Made by a program: the position numbers and the translations under genes
Shown here: positions 5,606-8,881 of the stretch, in pieces
Position numbering within the stretch: the first letter of the stretch is position 1
How the letters are laid out: each line of letters starts with the position of its first letter
Source: JAVBQJ01 sp031549115
GTDB lineage: Bacteria > Verrucomicrobiota > Lentisphaeria > Victivallales > Victivallaceae
DNA length: 8,881 nt
Assembly (NCBI GenBank): GCA_031549115.1
Contig: JAVBQJ010000116.1
Location: 1-8,881 of the forward strand
Direction of reading: 5' to 3'
The notes under the pieces: generated by a model
Database searches by the model: none
What the model was told of the DNA's origin: nothing
What the model saw: only the letters and a program-made list of their open reading frames with translations

Positions 5606-7279
5606 CTACGGCGCGGTGTTGCTGGCAAGGCCTTGCTTTATGGTTTTGCCCTTGCCCACCGGAGGATTCTCCACCACCGGCGAAGCCAATTCGCATTGCC
5701 CCACGACGACGAGCTCCGAGTATTTGGTCGAGGTCGACTCGGTGGAAAAGAGGTACCCCAGGTACGGGATGTCCTTCAACCACGGAACCCCGCCGGAGGA
5801 TTTGACCGTCTCCTCCTTTTTCAGGCCGCCGATGATGAAGCTGTCCTTGCCGTGCGGCAAACTGACATCCTGCTGCACGACGCTGTTGTTGGAAATCCGC
5901 GGCGTACCGTTGGACTGGAAGCCGATCAGGCTGGAATTGCTTATCGCAATCGAGAAACGGGTTTCGTTCAAGTTAACCGCAGCGTTGGACACCTGCATCT
6001 GAAAACCGAACCCGGCGAATTTGGTGACGATCTGCTGGTCGCCCTTGCCCACCGGGAGGACGTCCTCATCCGGGATGACCTTGGCCACAATCGACGACAA
6101 CAGCTCATAGGGCCCCACCCCCATGTCCGGATTGGTGGTCGACCCCGGCGCCGGCTGCGAGACATCCATGTAAAAAATCTGGGTGCGCCGGTCGAGTGTC
6201 GCCGGGGAGTTGTTGCGGATGCACAATTCGCCGGTGTAGGCGACCTTCGCCCGCCCCTGGCTGGCGAGGAAGTCGAGGTAGCGGCTGTTCCACTTCGGAT
6301 TGAAGTTGTAGTAGCTGGTGCGCTCCGAACCGGTGTCCGCCAGGCCGCCGCCGTAAATCGCGGACCAGTTGTCCCGGTAACGGCCGCCGATGCTGAAGAA
6401 ATCGACCCCCTCGTTGTTCTTCCACGCCTGGAAGTCGACACCGATTTTATCGTCGTTTTCCCGGTAGATTTCGTATACGGAAATCTTCAGCCGGACTTCG
6501 GGGATGGGTACGTCGTAATCGTTGAGCATCTTGGCGATGTTGGCCTCCGAATAGTTGGTGACGTCGAACACCAGCCAGTTCAGGTCCGGGTCATAGGCGA
6601 CCAGGTCCTGCCCCTGCCACAGCTCGGTGGCGTCGGTGATGTTCATGCCGACATTTTCGATCATCGGCATCAGGTTTCGCGCCGGCACGAATTTGGGCTG
6701 GTAAAGGAAGATCTGGCAGCCGGAGCTGGCCCCCATCTCCGGCCGGTCGAGCAGCTCGACCATCGCATCGAAGCCCATGCCGTTTTCATGATCCCGGAAA
6801 CGGTACTCCTCCGCGCTGATGATCAGCAATCCGGTGCCGTCGACGTACTTCAGGCACTCCACCGCGCTGTTGCTGCCGATCTGCGCATCGGGGGTGTAAA
6901 GCGGCTGGGCCGATGTCGTCCCCGGTACCGCGCTGGATACGCCCTGAACCGGCGGGAAGGTCGTGTTGGTCGGCGTACTCTGCAACAGACTGGTATTGCC
7001 GATGCGTTTGGCCTGAACCATCTGCCGGAAGCTGTCCCGGAGCTGGTTGACATCGACGTTTTTGATATGATAGGTTTTGGTGACGACCCGCGGATCGTTG
7101 TTGTCGCGGATGAAGTGAACGACCTTGGTGTCTTCCCGGACCGGGACGACCATGCGCGCTTCGACCCGGGTGTTGTCGTAAATACTGCTGTTGTTGAAGT
7201 TGGAGTCGCGCGGGATTCCGGCCGCCAGCAACGTGCCGGTGAAGCCTAACGCCGACAGCGTGATTATCGTATTTTTCAT
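5606..7279 (-). CDS. Secretin-like outer-membrane protein (type II secretion / type IV pilus secretin family)
   Basis: This is a 557-residue exported protein. The ATG at 7279 has GAGGAG nine bases upstream. The signal peptide is MKNTIITLSALGFTGTLLAA. Residues 64-95 (VVTKTYHIKNVDVNQLRDSF) resemble a secretin N-domain. Residues 242-271 (ANIAKMLNDYDVPIPEVRLK then ISVYEI) match the usual entry into the secretin core. FLASQGRAKV...LCIRNNSPA (337-360) matches the core motif of GspD/PilQ, and FIIGGLKKE...GVPWLKDIPYLGYLF (481-511) is the classic C-terminal secretin signature. It is shorter than typical GspD (about 650). No pilotin-binding tail is evident. It should form a multimeric outer-membrane channel. 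It is the second gene of a pair with a diverged paralogue 22 bp upstream. No other secretion-machine gene is in the window. Confidence 0.9.
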   Translation of the reverse strand: MKNTIITLSALGFTGTLLAAGIPRDSNFNNSSIYDNTRVEARMVVPVREDTKVVHFIRDNNDPRVVTKTYHIKNVDVNQLRDSFRQMVQAKRIGNTSLLQSTPTNTTFPPVQGVSSAVPGTTSAQPLYTPDAQIGSNSAVECLKYVDGTGLLIISAEEYRFRDHENGMGFDAMVELLDRPEMGASSGCQIFLYQPKFVPARNLMPMIENVGMNITDATELWQGQDLVAYDPDLNWLVFDVTNYSEANIAKMLNDYDVPIPEVRLKISVYEIYRENDDKIGVDFQAWKNNEGVDFFSIGGRYRDNWSAIYGGGLADTGSERTSYYNFNPKWNSRYLDFLASQGRAKVAYTGELCIRNNSPATLDRRTQIFYMDVSQPAPGSTTNPDMGVGPYELLSSIVAKVIPDEDVLPVGKGDQQIVTKFAGFGFQMQVSNAAVNLNETRFSIAISNSSLIGFQSNGTPRISNNSVVQQDVSLPHGKDSFIIGGLKKEETVKSSGGVPWLKDIPYLGYLFSTESTSTKYSELVVVGQCELASPVVENPPVGKGKTIKQGLASNTAP

Positions 7280-7301
7280 GATTGAGAGCTCCTCGATATG
7301 G

Positions 7302-8714
7302 TTATTGCAGCCGCATCAGTTCACCGGCGCGTTCGCTCGGAATGCCGGTGTTCAGCATTTCCGCCGTGACCGTCAGGTAGACCCTGGTCGTTTCGGTACT
7401 GGTCGTGGTGGTGCTGAAAAGGTATTTCAGAATCGGAATTTCACACAGGAACGGCACGCCGATGGTCTGCTCGATCTCCGCGTTTTTGTCCCAGGCGGCG
7501 AGGATCCGTTCCCGGTTCAGCACCATGGAGGTGTTGCCTTCGATATTGGACGTTTCGATCAGCTCGGTGCCGTAATTGTTGCGTTCGACCACATTGGCAG
7601 ACTGGACGCCGTAGCCGAAGTAAATGACGCCGTCCTGGTTGGCGTATTGTCCGGGCTTGTAATTGGGAATGCTCTCCTTGAACTCGGGCCCCTCCGAGTG
7701 CAGACAGACGATCGGCTGAATGACCTTCAGATAAGCCTGATAGACATTCTGCTGCTGGGAAACGTCGCTCAATACCACACTGGTCTGGTCGTTGTTGGAC
7801 TTGATGATATTCTGCAGTTGCGGATTGAAGTAGATTTCATAGCTCTGCGAATCCGAATTGGACACGGTCAGACTGGCGGTATTGGTGATGTCGGCCCTGC
7901 CGCTCTGGGCCAGTACCCGGATGAAGCTGGCGTCGAATTGCGGCGCGAAGAAAAATCCGCCCAGAGGACCCGAAGCCGCCTGGATTGCCGCCGTCCCCCC
8001 GGAGGTGATGCCGAACGCATCGAAGGCGGCTTGAAACATATTCAACCCCGGCCCGTTTTTCCACGCCAGATACTCGATTCCGAGATCGCGGAGCATGCTT
8101 TCGCGGACCTCGTAAATGGTGAACACCATATTGATCTGCGGCGCCGGACGGTCGAGAAATTGGAGAAATTCATAGGAATATTCACTGTACGACAGGTTGT
8201 CCTTCCAGTAAATCTGGTTGGAGTTCTGGTCGTAAGCGTAGAGCGACGAGTACGAACCGCTGCCGATGAATGCGTTGATGATGATGTCCACCAGGATCTG
8301 TCCGGAGCGGTATTGGGGCCGGTAAACCATCCGGGTGATGCCGGTGCCGCGGATGATTTCATCGGGGATTTTGCCGTCGACTGCGATCGCCCGGTCGATC
8401 TTGGCGATGAAGTCATCCACATACGGCATCATGCCGACCGGGCAGGTGACGTTGAGAATCTGCTGTGCCGGCGCGTCTTTCGGGGTGTAGTTGAAAGAGC
8501 TGACGACGGAATTCATGTTGTAGCGCTTGACCACCCCGCTCAGGAACGGGATGATGTCGAATGCCAGCGTGTGCTTGAGCACATAAATCTTCGAGACCAT
8601 GTAATCCTGGGCATCGTCCTGGACGAAGCGCACCATTTGGACTCCAGGTTCCTCCGCCTGCATGCCGAATACCGTCAGCAGCATGACGACCGATGCGACC
8701 CATCTTTTTCGCAT
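7302..8714 (-). CDS. Diverged secretin-like protein, paralogue of the adjacent secretin
   Basis: This is a 470-residue exported protein. The ATG at 8714 follows AAGGAGGAGG by six bases, the strongest ribosome-binding site here. The signal peptide is MRKRWVASVVMLLTVFGMQA-EE. It aligns with its downstream neighbour along its length: YMVSKIYVLKHT (38-49) with VVTKTYHIKNVD, IYEV...GIEYLAWKN (200-220) with VYEI...GVDFQAWKN at identical spacing, VLAQSGRADI (267-276) with FLASQGRAKV, and GVPFLCEIPILKYLFST (419-435) with GVPWLKDIPYLGYLFST. The conserved glycines before the C-terminal signature (IIGGL in the neighbour) are replaced by ILAAW (404-408), so its gate region differs. It may form a mixed ring with the neighbour, act as a periplasmic partner, or be a separate channel. 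Family membership is clear; channel function is uncertain. Confidence 0.85.
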   Translation of the reverse strand: MRKRWVASVVMLLTVFGMQAEEPGVQMVRFVQDDAQDYMVSKIYVLKHTLAFDIIPFLSGVVKRYNMNSVVSSFNYTPKDAPAQQILNVTCPVGMMPYVDDFIAKIDRAIAVDGKIPDEIIRGTGITRMVYRPQYRSGQILVDIIINAFIGSGSYSSLYAYDQNSNQIYWKDNLSYSEYSYEFLQFLDRPAPQINMVFTIYEVRESMLRDLGIEYLAWKNGPGLNMFQAAFDAFGITSGGTAAIQAASGPLGGFFFAPQFDASFIRVLAQSGRADITNTASLTVSNSDSQSYEIYFNPQLQNIIKSNNDQTSVVLSDVSQQQNVYQAYLKVIQPIVCLHSEGPEFKESIPNYKPGQYANQDGVIYFGYGVQSANVVERNNYGTELIETSNIEGNTSMVLNRERILAAWDKNAEIEQTIGVPFLCEIPILKYLFSTTTTSTETTRVYLTVTAEMLNTGIPSERAGELMRLQ

Positions 8715-8743
8715 AAAAATCCTCCTCCTTTATTATGCTTACG

Positions 8744-8760
8744 TGGATTCAGTGAATCCA
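8744..8760. promoter_or_regulatory. 17-bp perfect palindrome in the secretin leader
   Basis: TGGATTCAGTGAATCCA has 8-bp perfect arms around one central base (8752). It lies 14 bp upstream of the Shine-Dalgarno of the 7302-8714 gene and downstream of the predicted promoter. It could be an operator for a homodimeric regulator or a small leader hairpin. No second copy is seen in the window. Confidence 0.5.
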
Positions 8761-8822
8761 TTTAATGTGTTTATTTTTAACAGTTTCCGCAACTGATTCG
8801 CTTTAAAAGTCCTCCTTTTGGC

Positions 8823-8852
8823 GTTATATTGTATCTATCTGACGGAAAACAA
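8823..8852 (-). promoter_or_regulatory. Possible promoter of the secretin pair
   Basis: On the minus strand, TTGTTT (8852-8847) and TATAAC (8828-8823) are separated by 18 nt. The -10 matches five of six consensus bases, but the -35 is weak. Transcription would start near 8816 and give a leader of about 100 nt. An AAAAGGAGG sequence at 8819-8811 falls at the predicted start point but has no suitable start codon nearby. The region 8715-8881 is AT-rich and otherwise without a gene. Confidence 0.4.
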
Positions 8853-8881
8853 TTTAACAACAAAAGAAAGGACAAAATTCG

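Noticed and set aside
5456..7249. 597-residue plus-strand ORF opposite the 557-residue secretin
   Set aside because: It is antisense to a clear secretin gene. Its composition (rich in Arg, Val, Asp, His) is that expected from reverse-strand reading of GC-biased codons. No domain, signal or ribosome-binding site supports it, and it crosses the LacI promoter terminator region.
8675..8761. 28-codon ORF starting inside the 17-bp palindrome and overlapping the secretin start
   Set aside because: It has no ribosome-binding site at usable distance and no conserved feature. An upstream AAAAGGAGG is about 50 nt away.
7191..8765. 524-residue plus-strand ORF opposite the 470-residue secretin-like gene
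   Set aside because: It is an antisense shadow with no recognisable motif, running through both a real gene and its leader.
8801..8820. ACTTTTAAAG sequence as a second site for the LacI-type regulator
   Set aside because: Only the half-arms match, and the CG-centred spacing of the site at 5441-5456 is missing. It is likely chance in AT-rich DNA.

Overview
The window looks like chromosome of a PVC-group bacterium, most likely Lentisphaerota close to Victivallis. I judge this from gene content, not from any marker gene: a short prepilin-like protein beginning FFTLIELLVVIAIIAILA, a large exported DUF4838 protein, a LacI-family regulator beside them, and secretin-like proteins. Coding DNA is fairly GC-rich with strongly GC-biased third positions, which produces long antisense shadow ORFs. 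All six genes I accept lie on the minus strand, so transcription runs from high to low coordinates.

In transcription order: (1) 8881-8715 is a leader with a plausible promoter, a 17-bp palindrome and a strong Shine-Dalgarno. (2) 8714-7302 and 7279-5606 encode two exported, mutually paralogous secretin-like proteins 22 bp apart, followed by a clear Rho-independent terminator at 5521-5582. (3) 5497-5441 holds a near-consensus sigma70 promoter and a LacI-type palindromic operator just past the start point. (4) 5426-1346 is a tight three-gene operon: LacI-family regulator, prepilin-like protein and DUF4838 exported protein, with gaps of 21 and 25 bp. (5) 1345-1064 is non-coding and packed with seven consecutive hairpins. 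Read on the plus strand it ends in a terminator-like hairpin plus T-rich tail, making it the best candidate for an undescribed structured RNA or repeat element. (6) 1063-278 is a cytoplasmic protein of unknown function with a possible TIM-barrel, glycosidase-like look. (7) 277-1 is non-coding, with a very stable 56-nt hairpin and a MITE-like element having 19-bp perfect terminal inverted repeats and two inner hairpins.

Working model (inference): the LacI-family protein senses a sugar and controls its own operon, which makes a surface or periplasmic pseudopilin-like protein and a secreted, probably carbohydrate-active DUF4838 protein. The secretin pair could form, or modify, an outer-membrane pore related to type II secretion or type IV pili. 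No ATPase, inner-membrane platform protein or prepilin peptidase lies in the window, so any functional link between the two units is unproven.
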